Shown: positions 28,776-37,060 of the stretch, one piece after another
Layout of the letters: each line of letters opens with the position of its first letter
How positions within the stretch are numbered: position 1 is the stretch's first letter
Assembly: GCF_001418225.1 (NCBI RefSeq)
Contig: NZ_LIPT01000001.1
Location: 1-64,000 of the forward strand
Direction of reading: 5' to 3'
Length of the DNA stretch: 64,000 bases
Source of the DNA: Pannonibacter indicus
GTDB taxonomy: Bacteria > Pseudomonadota > Alphaproteobacteria > Rhizobiales > Stappiaceae
Notes under the pieces: model-generated
The model's database searches: none
What the model saw: only the letters and a program-made list of their open reading frames with translations
What the model was told of the DNA's origin: nothing
Position numbers and translations under genes: made by a program

Positions 28776-29876
28776 ATGCGTGTTAATTTCTCTGTGCTGC
28801 TGGCCGCAGGCATTGCCGGTGGCGTTGGCCTGTGGATGTGGAGCGGCACTCTGGTGGTCGGTGGACTGGGGGACGAGGCCCATGCCGCCCCGCCCATTGC
28901 CGAACGGCAGAACGCTGCGGATGTGAAGCCCTTCCGTGTCCAGGTTTCCCGGCTTGTGGCCGAACCGCGCTCGGCCATGCTGGAGGTGCGCGGCAGCACC
29001 GAAGCCTTCGCCAAGGTTTCCGTGCGCGCCGAAACGGCGGGGCGGATTGTTGAACGCCCGGCCCGCGAAGGCGGCACGGTGAGCGCTGGCGATGTGCTTT
29101 GCGTGATCGACAAGGGCACCCGCGAGGCCCGCGTGCTGGAGGCAAAGGCCGTCCTCGCACAGGCCCGCGCCGATTATGACGCCGCAACGCAACTCAGCTC
29201 GAAAGGCTTTGCCACGGAAAACCGCGTGGCTGCACTGAAGGCATCCCTCGATGCCGCCGATGCGCGCCTGCAGGAAGCCGAGCTGGAGCTGGACCGCACC
29301 GTCATCCGCTCGCCCATTGCCGGCGTGGTGGAAAGCCCGATGGCGCGTGTCGGCGATCATCTTTCCGTGGGCGCGGCCTGCGGCACGGTGGTGAATTCCG
29401 ATCCGATGATCGCCGTTGGCCAGGTGTCCGAGTTGAATATTTCAGGTCTCAGCCTCAACATGCCGGCCAGTGTCGAGCTGGTCGGCGGCGTGAAGATGGA
29501 AGGCCATGTGCGCTACATCGCGCCGGCCGCCAATCCCGACACCCGGACGTTCCGCATCGAGGTGGAATTGCCCAACCCGGACGGCCTTGCCCGTGATGGC
29601 ATGACCGCCGTTACCCGGATGGAACTGTCTCAAGGTCAGGCCCACCGCGTCAGCCCGGCAATCCTGACGCTGGATGATGACGGGCGCGTCGGCGTGCGCA
29701 GCGTCGATGCGGACAACCGCGTACGCTTCCTGCCCGTGGTGATTGCAGGCAGCGAGAATGACGGCATCTGGATCACCGGATTGCCGGACACAGTTGACGT
29801 CATCACCGTCGGACAGGATTTCGTCGGTGAGGGCCAGCTGGTCGAACCGGTTATGAGCGCGGAGGCAAAAGGATGA
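28776..29876 (+). CDS. RND efflux periplasmic adaptor subunit
   Basis: 366 residues from ATG 28776 (MRVNFSVLLAAGIAGG); the longer frame upstream overlaps padR. An uncleaved N-terminal anchor (about 4-24) precedes a lipoyl-like domain ('VSVRAETAGRIVERPAREGG'), an alpha-hairpin (about 115-165), the second lipoyl half ('VIRSPIAGVVESPMARVGD') and a beta-barrel/MP domain ('FRIEVELPNPDGLARDGM'). It is thus a membrane-fusion protein linking permease and outer-membrane channel. Its TGA overlaps the permease ATG. Confidence 0.92.
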   Translation: MRVNFSVLLAAGIAGGVGLWMWSGTLVVGGLGDEAHAAPPIAERQNAADVKPFRVQVSRLVAEPRSAMLEVRGSTEAFAKVSVRAETAGRIVERPAREGGTVSAGDVLCVIDKGTREARVLEAKAVLAQARADYDAATQLSSKGFATENRVAALKASLDAADARLQEAELELDRTVIRSPIAGVVESPMARVGDHLSVGAACGTVVNSDPMIAVGQVSELNISGLSLNMPASVELVGGVKMEGHVRYIAPAANPDTRTFRIEVELPNPDGLARDGMTAVTRMELSQGQAHRVSPAILTLDDDGRVGVRSVDADNRVRFLPVVIAGSENDGIWITGLPDTVDVITVGQDFVGEGQLVEPVMSAEAKG

Positions 29877-32800
29877 TCAACGCCCTCGAAGCCATCCTGC
29901 GCCGCCCCAAGACGGTGCTCATGCTCCTGCTGGCGCTCGTCTTTGGCGGGACGCTCAGCTACATAACCATCCCCAAGGAAGAGAACCCGGATATCGACGT
30001 TCCGGTCTTCTACGTCTCCATCTCCCAGCAGGGCATCTCGCCGGAAGACGCAGAGCGCCTGCTGGTGCGGCCCATGGAAACGGAGCTGCGCGGCCTTGAT
30101 GGCCTGAAGGAACTGACGGCCATCGCCTCGGAAGGCCATGCCGGCATCGTGCTGGAATTCGACATCTCCTTTGACAAGGACAAGGCGATGTCGGATGTGC
30201 GCGACAAGGTGGATCAGGCCAAGTCCAAGCTGCCCGCCGATGCGGACGAGCCCACCATTTCCGAAACCAACTTCGCGCTCGCCCCGACCCTGACCGTTGC
30301 CCTGTCGGGCAGTGTCCCCGAGCGCACGCTCTACACCTATGCCCGGCGCCTGAAGGACCAGATCGAGGCCGTGGACACAGTCCGCTCTGCTGATCTGGCG
30401 GGTCACCGGGAAGAGCTGCTGGAAGTGCTGATCAACAGCCGCAAGCTGGAATCCTATGCGATCACCCAGCAGGAGCTGATCACTTCCCTGACGCAGAACA
30501 ACCAGCTGGTGCCCGCCGGTTTCCTCGACAGCGGATCGGGACGCTTCAACGTCAAGGTTCCCGGCCTTCTCGAAACGGCGGAAGATGTCTATTCCCTGCC
30601 GCTGAAACAGGCGGGCGAAGGCGTCGTCACACTGGGCAACGTGGCTGAAATCCGCCGCACCTTCAAGGATGCCACCTCCTTCATCCGCGTCAATGGCGAA
30701 CCGGCGATTGCGCTGAATGTGACCAAGCGCATCGGCACCAATGTGATCGAGAACAATGCCGCGGTCCGTGCCGTCATTGCCGAGGCAACGAAGGACTGGC
30801 CGCAGACGATCCGCGTCAGCGTCATGCTGGACATGTCGGAGAACATTTTCGAGGTTCTCGGCTCGCTGCAGTCCTCGATCCTGACGGCCATCTTTCTCGT
30901 CATGGTGCTGATCGTCGGCTCGCTGGGCCTGCGCTCCGCGCTGCTTGTGGGCCTTGCAATTCCAACATCCTTCATGGTCGGCTTCCTGATCCTGGCCGGG
31001 CTTGGCTACACCGTGAACATCATGGTCATGTTCGGCCTCGTGCTGACCGTGGGCATGCTGGTGGATGGCGCCATCGTCATGGTGGAATATGCCGACCGCA
31101 AGATCGCCGAGGGCATGGAGGACCGGGAGGCCTATATCCGCGCGGCCAAGCTGATGTTCTGGCCGATCTTCTCCTCCACGGCGACGACCCTTGCCGCCTT
31201 CCTGCCCATGTTGATGTGGCCGGGTGTGGCAGGCGAGTTCATGAGCTATCTGCCCATCATGGTGATCATCGTGCTGGCCGCCTCGCTGCTGACGGCAACG
31301 GTCTTCATCCCGGTCACCGGTGGCCTCTTCGCCACCGGGTTCCACTGGATGGCACACCATGCAGCGGTGGTTCTGGCCCTGGTCTTTGCGGCCCTGGCCG
31401 CGACGACGGTTCTCACGGCTCCGGCCCTTGCCGCGCTGCCCGCACTTGCCGTGAATGGCCTTGCCATCGCAGCCTTCATCCTGGCCGGTTTTGTCAGTCA
31501 CCGGCTGCTCGTCCCCGCCGTTGCCATCCTGAAGCGGCGCGCGGCGCTGCGCGCCGAAGAGGCACGGCAGGAGGCGGAGGTCCTCTCCGGCAACCATGCT
31601 TTCGAGGTGCGCGAGGTTACCGGCCTCACCGGCTTCTATGTGCGCGGGCTGAAACTGCTTGCCGGGAACCCCATCGGCAATCTCGTAGCCCTTGCCGCCA
31701 TGGCCGGGCTCTGCGCCTTCATCACCATCGGCTTCATGACCCACAGCACGGGCGTCGAATTCTTCGTCGATGAAGAGCCGAAGCAGGCGGTGGTGCTGGT
31801 CTCGGCCCGAGGCAACCTGTCCGCAGCCGAGGCCCGCGACATCGTCATGGGCGTTGAACGGGAAGTGCTGCAGACTGCCGGCGTGATGAACGTGGTCACC
31901 TCCGCCTTCCCCCCCGGCGGCAGCGGCGGCGGCGGCCCGTCGCTCGATGGCCCGCGTGACAAGCCTGCCGACGTGATCGGCGAACTGCAGCTGGAATTCG
32001 AGGATTATTGCTGCCGCCGCAAGGCCGTGGAAATCTTTCAGGAAATCCGGGAGCGTACGGCCCCCCTGCCCGGCATCAAGGTGGAAACCCGCAAGATCGA
32101 GGGCGGCCCGCCGACCGGCAAGGACATCCAGCTTGAGGTGAAATCCACCGACTACAAGACACTGACCGAAACCATTGCCCGCATCCGCGAGCATGTGAAC
32201 ACCATGCCCGGCCTGATCGATCAGGAGGATGACCGCCCCCTGCCCGGCATCGAATGGCACATCACCATCGACCGGGCTCATGCCGGGCGCTATCAGGCCA
32301 GCATCGTGCCGGTGGGCAGCATGGTGCAGCTTGTCACCAACGGCGTGCTGATCGGCAAGTACCGCCCGGCAGACAGCGAGGACGAGGTGGACATCCGCGT
32401 GCGCCTGCCGCGCGATGAACGCACGCTCGACCGGTTTGACGAGCTGCGCCTGCAGACGCCGCTTGGTCTGGTGCCGCTTGCCAACTTCATCAAGCGCGAG
32501 GCGGCACCGAAGGTCTCATCCATCACCCGGCGTGACGGCCTTTATTCGATGATGGTGAAGGCCACCGTCGATCCGGCCTCCGGTTTCACACCGGACGACA
32601 AGGTGAAGGAGCTGGACAGCTGGCTGAAGACGCAGGACTGGCCCTCGAATGTCCTTCTGGCCTTCCGCGGCGCCGACAAGGACCAGAAGGAGTCCGGCGA
32701 GTTCCTGATGAAGGCGATGATTGCATCGCTCTTTCTGATGTTCCTGATCCTGCTGACCCAGTACAACTCGTTCTATCAGACCTTCCTTACCCTCACGACC

Positions 32801-33352
32801 GTGGTTCTGTCGGTCTTTGGCGTGCTGCTGGGCATGTGGGTGACGGGGCAGAAGTTCTCGATCATCATGACCGGCACGGGCATTGTCGCGCTGGCGGGTA
32901 TCGTGGTGAACAACGCCATCATCCTGCTGGACACGTTCAACCGCTTCCGGGAAGACGGCCTGCCCACGCTGGACGCCATCCTGAAAACCTCGGCCCAGCG
33001 CCTCAGACCGATCATGCTGACCACGATCACCACGATTGCCGGGCTCATTCCGATGGCCGCCCAGATCAATCTGGACTTCCTCAACCGGGAAATCGCCCTC
33101 GGCGGCGTCACCTCCGGCTGGTGGGTGCAATTGTCCACGGCGGTGATCTTCGGCCTCGGCTTCTCCACCCTGCTGACGCTGGTGCTGATCCCGGTGATGA
33201 TCGCCATGCCCGGTGTCTGGGCTGGTTCTGCCAGACGGCTCTGGCAGCGGGTGACGGGCAGACAACCGGGCTCCGGCCCGGGTTCGCACGGCAATGCAGG
33301 CCGGCAGGCCGCCAACAGCCCGGGCTCCCCGATGACCAGCGCTGCGGAATAG
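29873..33352 (+). CDS. RND efflux permease subunit
   Basis: 1159 residues, about 12 membrane helices plus two large periplasmic loops: 'ISQQGISPEDAERLLVRPME' is the usual first-loop motif. TM4 reads 'GMLVDGAIVMVEYADR', so the first Asp of the proton-relay pair (AcrB D407) is kept and the second is Gly. TM10 reads 'GIVVNNAIILLDTFNRF', Asn replacing the AcrB relay Lys. These substitutions are usual in the TriC/NFE-like branch. A hydrophobic insertion of ~60 residues lies near 500-560. No TolC-type channel gene follows; a terminator does. The substrate is unknown. Confidence 0.92.
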   Translation: MINALEAILRRPKTVLMLLLALVFGGTLSYITIPKEENPDIDVPVFYVSISQQGISPEDAERLLVRPMETELRGLDGLKELTAIASEGHAGIVLEFDISFDKDKAMSDVRDKVDQAKSKLPADADEPTISETNFALAPTLTVALSGSVPERTLYTYARRLKDQIEAVDTVRSADLAGHREELLEVLINSRKLESYAITQQELITSLTQNNQLVPAGFLDSGSGRFNVKVPGLLETAEDVYSLPLKQAGEGVVTLGNVAEIRRTFKDATSFIRVNGEPAIALNVTKRIGTNVIENNAAVRAVIAEATKDWPQTIRVSVMLDMSENIFEVLGSLQSSILTAIFLVMVLIVGSLGLRSALLVGLAIPTSFMVGFLILAGLGYTVNIMVMFGLVLTVGMLVDGAIVMVEYADRKIAEGMEDREAYIRAAKLMFWPIFSSTATTLAAFLPMLMWPGVAGEFMSYLPIMVIIVLAASLLTATVFIPVTGGLFATGFHWMAHHAAVVLALVFAALAATTVLTAPALAALPALAVNGLAIAAFILAGFVSHRLLVPAVAILKRRAALRAEEARQEAEVLSGNHAFEVREVTGLTGFYVRGLKLLAGNPIGNLVALAAMAGLCAFITIGFMTHSTGVEFFVDEEPKQAVVLVSARGNLSAAEARDIVMGVEREVLQTAGVMNVVTSAFPPGGSGGGGPSLDGPRDKPADVIGELQLEFEDYCCRRKAVEIFQEIRERTAPLPGIKVETRKIEGGPPTGKDIQLEVKSTDYKTLTETIARIREHVNTMPGLIDQEDDRPLPGIEWHITIDRAHAGRYQASIVPVGSMVQLVTNGVLIGKYRPADSEDEVDIRVRLPRDERTLDRFDELRLQTPLGLVPLANFIKREAAPKVSSITRRDGLYSMMVKATVDPASGFTPDDKVKELDSWLKTQDWPSNVLLAFRGADKDQKESGEFLMKAMIASLFLMFLILLTQYNSFYQTFLTLTTVVLSVFGVLLGMWVTGQKFSIIMTGTGIVALAGIVVNNAIILLDTFNRFREDGLPTLDAILKTSAQRLRPIMLTTITTIAGLIPMAAQINLDFLNREIALGGVTSGWWVQLSTAVIFGLGFSTLLTLVLIPVMIAMPGVWAGSARRLWQRVTGRQPGSGPGSHGNAGRQAANSPGSPMTSAAE

Positions 33353-33370
33353 ACCCAAGGCCCCAAAAGC

Positions 33371-33400
33371 AAAAGCCCCCGTCCGGTGGATGGGGGCTTT
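33371..33400 (+). terminator. Intrinsic terminator of the RND operon
   Basis: AAAGCCCCCGTCC (33372-33384) pairs with GGATGGGGGCTTT (33388-33400) with one wobble; a three-base loop and T residues follow. Confidence 0.85.
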
Positions 33401-33427
33401 GTTCATTGAGAAGTCCTTACCAGGCCG

Positions 33428-34333
33428 TCACGGCGTATCACTGCCCGTCTTTTCGCCGGGATGATCAAGGCCCGGCCCGCTGTCATCCACCCCGCTGTCA
33501 TCCCCCTTGTCACCGGCCTTTGCCTGCGTCTTGTCCGCGCGCACATGCGCCCGGTAGCTGCGCAGGGCAAAGGGGATCGACGAGAGATAGGCCAGCGTGC
33601 CCACGGTTAGCATCTGGAACGGATAGCTGACGGTCAGCGCCACCACCAGCACGGCCAGCACGAAGAGCGGCAGCACCAGATCGCGCCGGACGCGCATGCC
33701 CACCTTCTTGCCGGAATAGGTCGGCAGGCGGCTGATCATCAGGAAGCCGATTGTGACCGTGTAAAGCGCAACGGCCGGAGCAAATGCGGGCCAGTGCGGC
33801 AGCACACCCAGAAACTCCAGATAGATGGGCAAAAGCACCGTCAGTGCGCCTGCAGGGGCCGGAACGCCTGTGAAGAAATTCACCGCCCAGGCAGGCTTGT
33901 CAGGATCATCCAGCGCCGCATTGAACCGCGCCAGGCGCAGGGCCGCACAGATGGCAAAGGCGAGCGCGGCAATCCAGCCCAGAGATTTCACTTCCTGGAG
34001 CAGCCAGATGTAGAGCATCAGCGCCGGAGTGACGCCGAAATTGACGAAATCGGCCAGCGAATCCAGCTCTGCCCCGAACCGCGACGTGCCCTTGAGCATC
34101 CGCGCCACACGCCCGTCCACCGCATCCAGCACGGCTGCTATCAGCACTGCACCCACCGCAAAATCCCACCGCCCCTCGAAGGCCATGCGGATGCCGGTCA
34201 GGCCGGAGCAGAGCGCCAGAAGCGTAACGAGATTCGGCAGGATGAGACGCATGGGCACCTGGCGGAAACGCCCTGACCGGCGCGGCTTGCCGTCTTCGTG
34301 GCCGGGTTCATAGCTGGCAAAAGGCGTCTCCAA
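33428..34333 (-). CDS. pssA: CDP-diacylglycerol--serine O-phosphatidyltransferase
   Basis: 301 residues with seven or eight membrane helices. The CDP-alcohol phosphotransferase signature is intact: 'DAVDGRVARMLKGTSRFG' followed by 'ELDSLADF' (DxxDGxxAR-x8-GxxxDxxxD). The enzyme forms phosphatidylserine at the inner membrane. The C-terminal ~35 residues are acidic and disordered. It starts 11 bases after psd, the enzyme that decarboxylates its product, so psd-pssA is an operon. Confidence 0.93.
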   Translation of the reverse strand: METPFASYEPGHEDGKPRRSGRFRQVPMRLILPNLVTLLALCSGLTGIRMAFEGRWDFAVGAVLIAAVLDAVDGRVARMLKGTSRFGAELDSLADFVNFGVTPALMLYIWLLQEVKSLGWIAALAFAICAALRLARFNAALDDPDKPAWAVNFFTGVPAPAGALTVLLPIYLEFLGVLPHWPAFAPAVALYTVTIGFLMISRLPTYSGKKVGMRVRRDLVLPLFVLAVLVVALTVSYPFQMLTVGTLAYLSSIPFALRSYRAHVRADKTQAKAGDKGDDSGVDDSGPGLDHPGEKTGSDTP

Positions 34334-34344
34334 AAGGCTTCTCC

Positions 34345-35055
34345 TCAGCTGACGCGGGTGATGTGCTGGACCGCCTGCGGGCCTTCGCGCAGATCCGCCA
34401 GCACGGTTTCGCCGGCAATCATGATCTGGCCCATGGCAACTTTCGGCACGGTGCCCGCCGGCATGTAGATATCAAGGCGCGAACCGAAGCGGATCAGGCC
34501 GAAACGCTCGCCGGCACCAATGCTCTCCCCTTCGCGCACGAAACAGACGATGCGGCGGGCCACAAGACCTGCGATCTGAACGACGCCGATCTTCGTGCCG
34601 CCATTCTCGATGACGAGGCCATTGCGCTCGTTGAACTCGCTTGCCTTGTCCAGTTCCGCATTGAGGAACTTGCCCGGCTTGTAGGCCACCCGCGCAATGC
34701 GGCCACCGACAGGGGCGCGGTTCACGTGGCAGTTGAACACGTTCATGAACACGGAAATCCGCATCATCGGCTCGGTGCCAAGATCTGCCGCCAGTTCGGC
34801 AGGCGGCACGCAAAGGCCGAGCTGGTTGACGACGCCGTCAGCGGGCGAAATCACCAGCCCGTCGGTTACCGGCGTGACGCGGGCAGGATCTCGGAAGAAG
34901 TAGCAGACCCAGCCCGTGAGAAAGAGCCCGATATAGAACAGCGGGGTCAGGAACCAGCCAAGGATCAGCGTTGCCACGAAGGCGATGGCAATGAAAGGCC
35001 AGCCCTCCCGGTGAATAGGCACGAAGGTCTTGGTGATGGTATCGGCAAGCGACAT
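34345..35055 (-). CDS. psd: Phosphatidylserine decarboxylase
   Basis: 236 residues from ATG 35055 ([20 protein letters not shown]), the rhizobial start; the frame is open to 35175 but that extension is not conserved. '[18 protein letters not shown]' and the self-cleavage region '[14 protein letters not shown]', whose Gly-Ser gives the pyruvoyl cofactor, are present. One N-terminal membrane helix pair (about 22-60). It decarboxylates phosphatidylserine to phosphatidylethanolamine. First gene of psd-pssA. Confidence 0.94.
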   Translation of the reverse strand: MSLADTITKTFVPIHREGWPFIAIAFVATLILGWFLTPLFYIGLFLTGWVCYFFRDPARVTPVTDGLVISPADGVVNQLGLCVPPAELAADLGTEPMMRISVFMNVFNCHVNRAPVGGRIARVAYKPGKFLNAELDKASEFNERNGLVIENGGTKIGVVQIAGLVARRIVCFVREGESIGAGERFGLIRFGSRLDIYMPAGTVPKVAMGQIMIAGETVLADLREGPQAVQHITRVS

Positions 35056-35235
35056 GGGTTTTCCGGTCCGGGTCAGTGTCTGTTCAGAATTTTGGGCAGA
35101 GGCCATGGCCAAGCGGGCCGCCATTCTGCGTTCACCCTGACTTCTAGTGCCTTTGTGCCCGCAATTGAACCTCAAAACCGCAAGCCTTCACCGGGAATGA
35201 CATCGGCTCCGGCTGTAATCGCGCATTATCGCCTT

Positions 35236-35688
35236 TCAACGGCTGATGCGCGTCGACAGGATGATGGACGAAAGCGTGCGGTCCACGCCATCAAGTTCGC
35301 CGATCCGGTCGATCAGATGGTCGAGTTCGGCAACGGAGGCAGCCTCGATGATGGCGATGAGATCGTGGCTGCCGCTGACCGAATGCAGCTGGCGCACCTC
35401 GCGGATGCCGGACAGTTCCGCGCTCACCCGCGCCAGCGCCTTGGGCACCAGCGTGATCAGCACATGCGCCTTCACCTGCGCCGCCTCATAGGCTTGCGAC
35501 AGGCGCAGGCCATAGCCGGTGATCACTCCCGCCTGCTCCAGCCGCTCGATGCGGGCCTGAACCGTGGTGCGCGACAGCCCAAGACGGCGCGCCAGCTCGG
35601 CAACCGGCATGCGGGCGTTCTCAGACAGAAGGCCGATCAGGGCCCGGTCAGCTTCAGTGATGGTCAGAGTGTTCATCAGTTTCGTCAT
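35236..35688 (-). CDS. Lrp/AsnC-family regulator
   Basis: About 150 residues. Winged HTH at 10-60 ('LIGLLSENARMPVAELARR', 'LSRTTVQARIERLEQAGVI') and the RAM effector domain at 75-145 ('VRQLHSVSGSHDLIAIIEA'). Start uncertain: ATG 35688 or ATG 35676, neither with a strong ribosome site; TTG 35697 also opens the frame. It is divergent from the saccharopine-dehydrogenase-like gene 110 bases away, which it probably controls, likely in response to lysine. Confidence 0.88.
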   Translation of the reverse strand: MTKLMNTLTITEADRALIGLLSENARMPVAELARRLGLSRTTVQARIERLEQAGVITGYGLRLSQAYEAAQVKAHVLITLVPKALARVSAELSGIREVRQLHSVSGSHDLIAIIEAASVAELDHLIDRIGELDGVDRTLSSIILSTRISR

Positions 35689-35797
35689 TTTGATCAAATC
35701 AGCACTTTATTCTGCTATATCTGCAGCTGTGAATCGACATGTCCTTCAGTCATTCTGAACCTCATAATGCCCGGAAAGGGCCCGAGGGGTTCGACAC

Positions 35798-36898
35798 ATG
35801 AAGACGATTGCCATCATTGGTGCCGGCAAGATCGGCGCCACCATCGCCCGCCTCCTCACCGGCTCCGGTGATTACCGCGTCACCGTGATTGACCGTTCGC
35901 CCGCAGAACTGGCGGCCCTTGCAGGCGAACCAGGCATCGAAACGCTGGCGCTGGACATCAGCGGCAGCGCAGCACTGACGGCAGCCCTTTCCGGTAAATA
36001 TGCCGTGCTGAGCGCCGCGCCCTTCCACCTGACGATCGCCATCGCGGAAGCCGCTGCCAAGGCCGGCGTGCATTATCTTGATCTGACGGAAGATGTGGCC
36101 GCCACCCGCCGGGTGAAGGAGATCGCTGAGACGGCGCATACCGCCTTCATTCCCCAGTGCGGCCTTGCACCGGGCTTCATCTCCATCGCCGCCAATGATC
36201 TCGCCCGCCGCTTCGACAGCCTCGACACCTTGCGCATGCGCGTCGGCGCGCTGCCGCAGTACCCGTCCAACGCGCTCAACTACAATCTCACCTGGAGCAC
36301 GGACGGGGTGATCAACGAATATATCGAGCCCTGCGAGGCCATTGTGGATGGCCACATGGCCGAGGTGCCCGCACTGGAAGAGCGCGAGGAATTCGCCCTT
36401 GATGGCGTCACCTACGAGGCCTTCAACACCTCCGGCGGGCTCGGCACCCTGTGCGAGACGCTGAAGGGCAAGGTGCGGACGCTCAACTACAAGACCATCC
36501 GCTATCCCGGCCATGCCGCCATCATGAAGGCACTGCTGAACGACCTTGGCCTGCGCCACCGGCGCGAGGTGCTGAAGGACATTCTGGAAAACGCCCTGCC
36601 CTCCACCCTTCAGGATGTGGTGATCATCTTCGTCACCGCCAGCGGACGCCAGAACGGCCGCCTCGTACAGGAGACCTATGCCAGCAAGGTCTATAGCGGC
36701 GTCATCGGCGGGCGGCTCTACAGCGCCATCCAGATCACCACCGCAAGCGCCATCGCCGCCGTGCTGGACATGCTCGCGGCCGGCCAGCTGCCGCAGCAGG
36801 GCTTCCTCCGCCAGGAAGACATACCCCTCCCCGCCTTCCTCGCCAACCGCTTCGGCCACGCCTATGCACAGGACGCAGGGCACCGTATGGCGGGGTGA
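35798..36898 (+). CDS. Saccharopine dehydrogenase-family oxidoreductase, probably lysine catabolic
   Basis: 366 residues. N-terminal Rossmann fold 'IAIIGAGKIGATIARLL' (about 4-20); mid-protein 'HYLDLTEDVAATRRV' and 'QCGLAPGFISIAANDLARRF' are typical of the family's alpha/beta core. The size and sequence fit L-lysine 6-dehydrogenase or related lysine/saccharopine enzymes. The divergent AsnC regulator supports an amino-acid role. The partner aldehyde dehydrogenase (2-aminoadipate semialdehyde) is not adjacent. NAD(P) use and exact substrate are not established. Confidence 0.82.
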   Translation: MKTIAIIGAGKIGATIARLLTGSGDYRVTVIDRSPAELAALAGEPGIETLALDISGSAALTAALSGKYAVLSAAPFHLTIAIAEAAAKAGVHYLDLTEDVAATRRVKEIAETAHTAFIPQCGLAPGFISIAANDLARRFDSLDTLRMRVGALPQYPSNALNYNLTWSTDGVINEYIEPCEAIVDGHMAEVPALEEREEFALDGVTYEAFNTSGGLGTLCETLKGKVRTLNYKTIRYPGHAAIMKALLNDLGLRHRREVLKDILENALPSTLQDVVIIFVTASGRQNGRLVQETYASKVYSGVIGGRLYSAIQITTASAIAAVLDMLAAGQLPQQGFLRQEDIPLPAFLANRFGHAYAQDAGHRMAG

Positions 36899-36926
36899 GA
36901 CGCGCAAACACATCCCTGACGGGTCC

Positions 36927-36958
36927 CGGGACGGAGGCCGGGACGGAGGCCGGGACGG
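36927..36958 (+). repeat. 12-bp tandem repeat, 2.7 copies
   Basis: Unit CGGGACGGAGGC occurs at 36927-36938 and 36939-36950, with a partial third copy to 36958. It lies in the 162-base gap between the convergent dehydrogenase and atm1 genes. Likely replication slippage. Confidence 0.9.
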
Positions 36959-37060
36959 CGTAGTGGGAAGGCTTTGGGCAAACCGAACAAGATCCACCTT
37001 CCGCGACGCCCCGGCCTTGTGCCGGGGCCTGTGAGGAGAGCAACGTCCCGTCAGACAAGC

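Noticed and set aside
29636..32281. 881-residue reverse ORF
   Set aside because: It is the antisense shadow of the RND permease; residue composition is His/Gly/Asp-rich with no known motif, whereas the forward frame has full RND structure.
36927..36958. Possible CRISPR-like or regulatory repeat
   Set aside because: Units are contiguous 12-mers with no spacers, so it is simple slippage.
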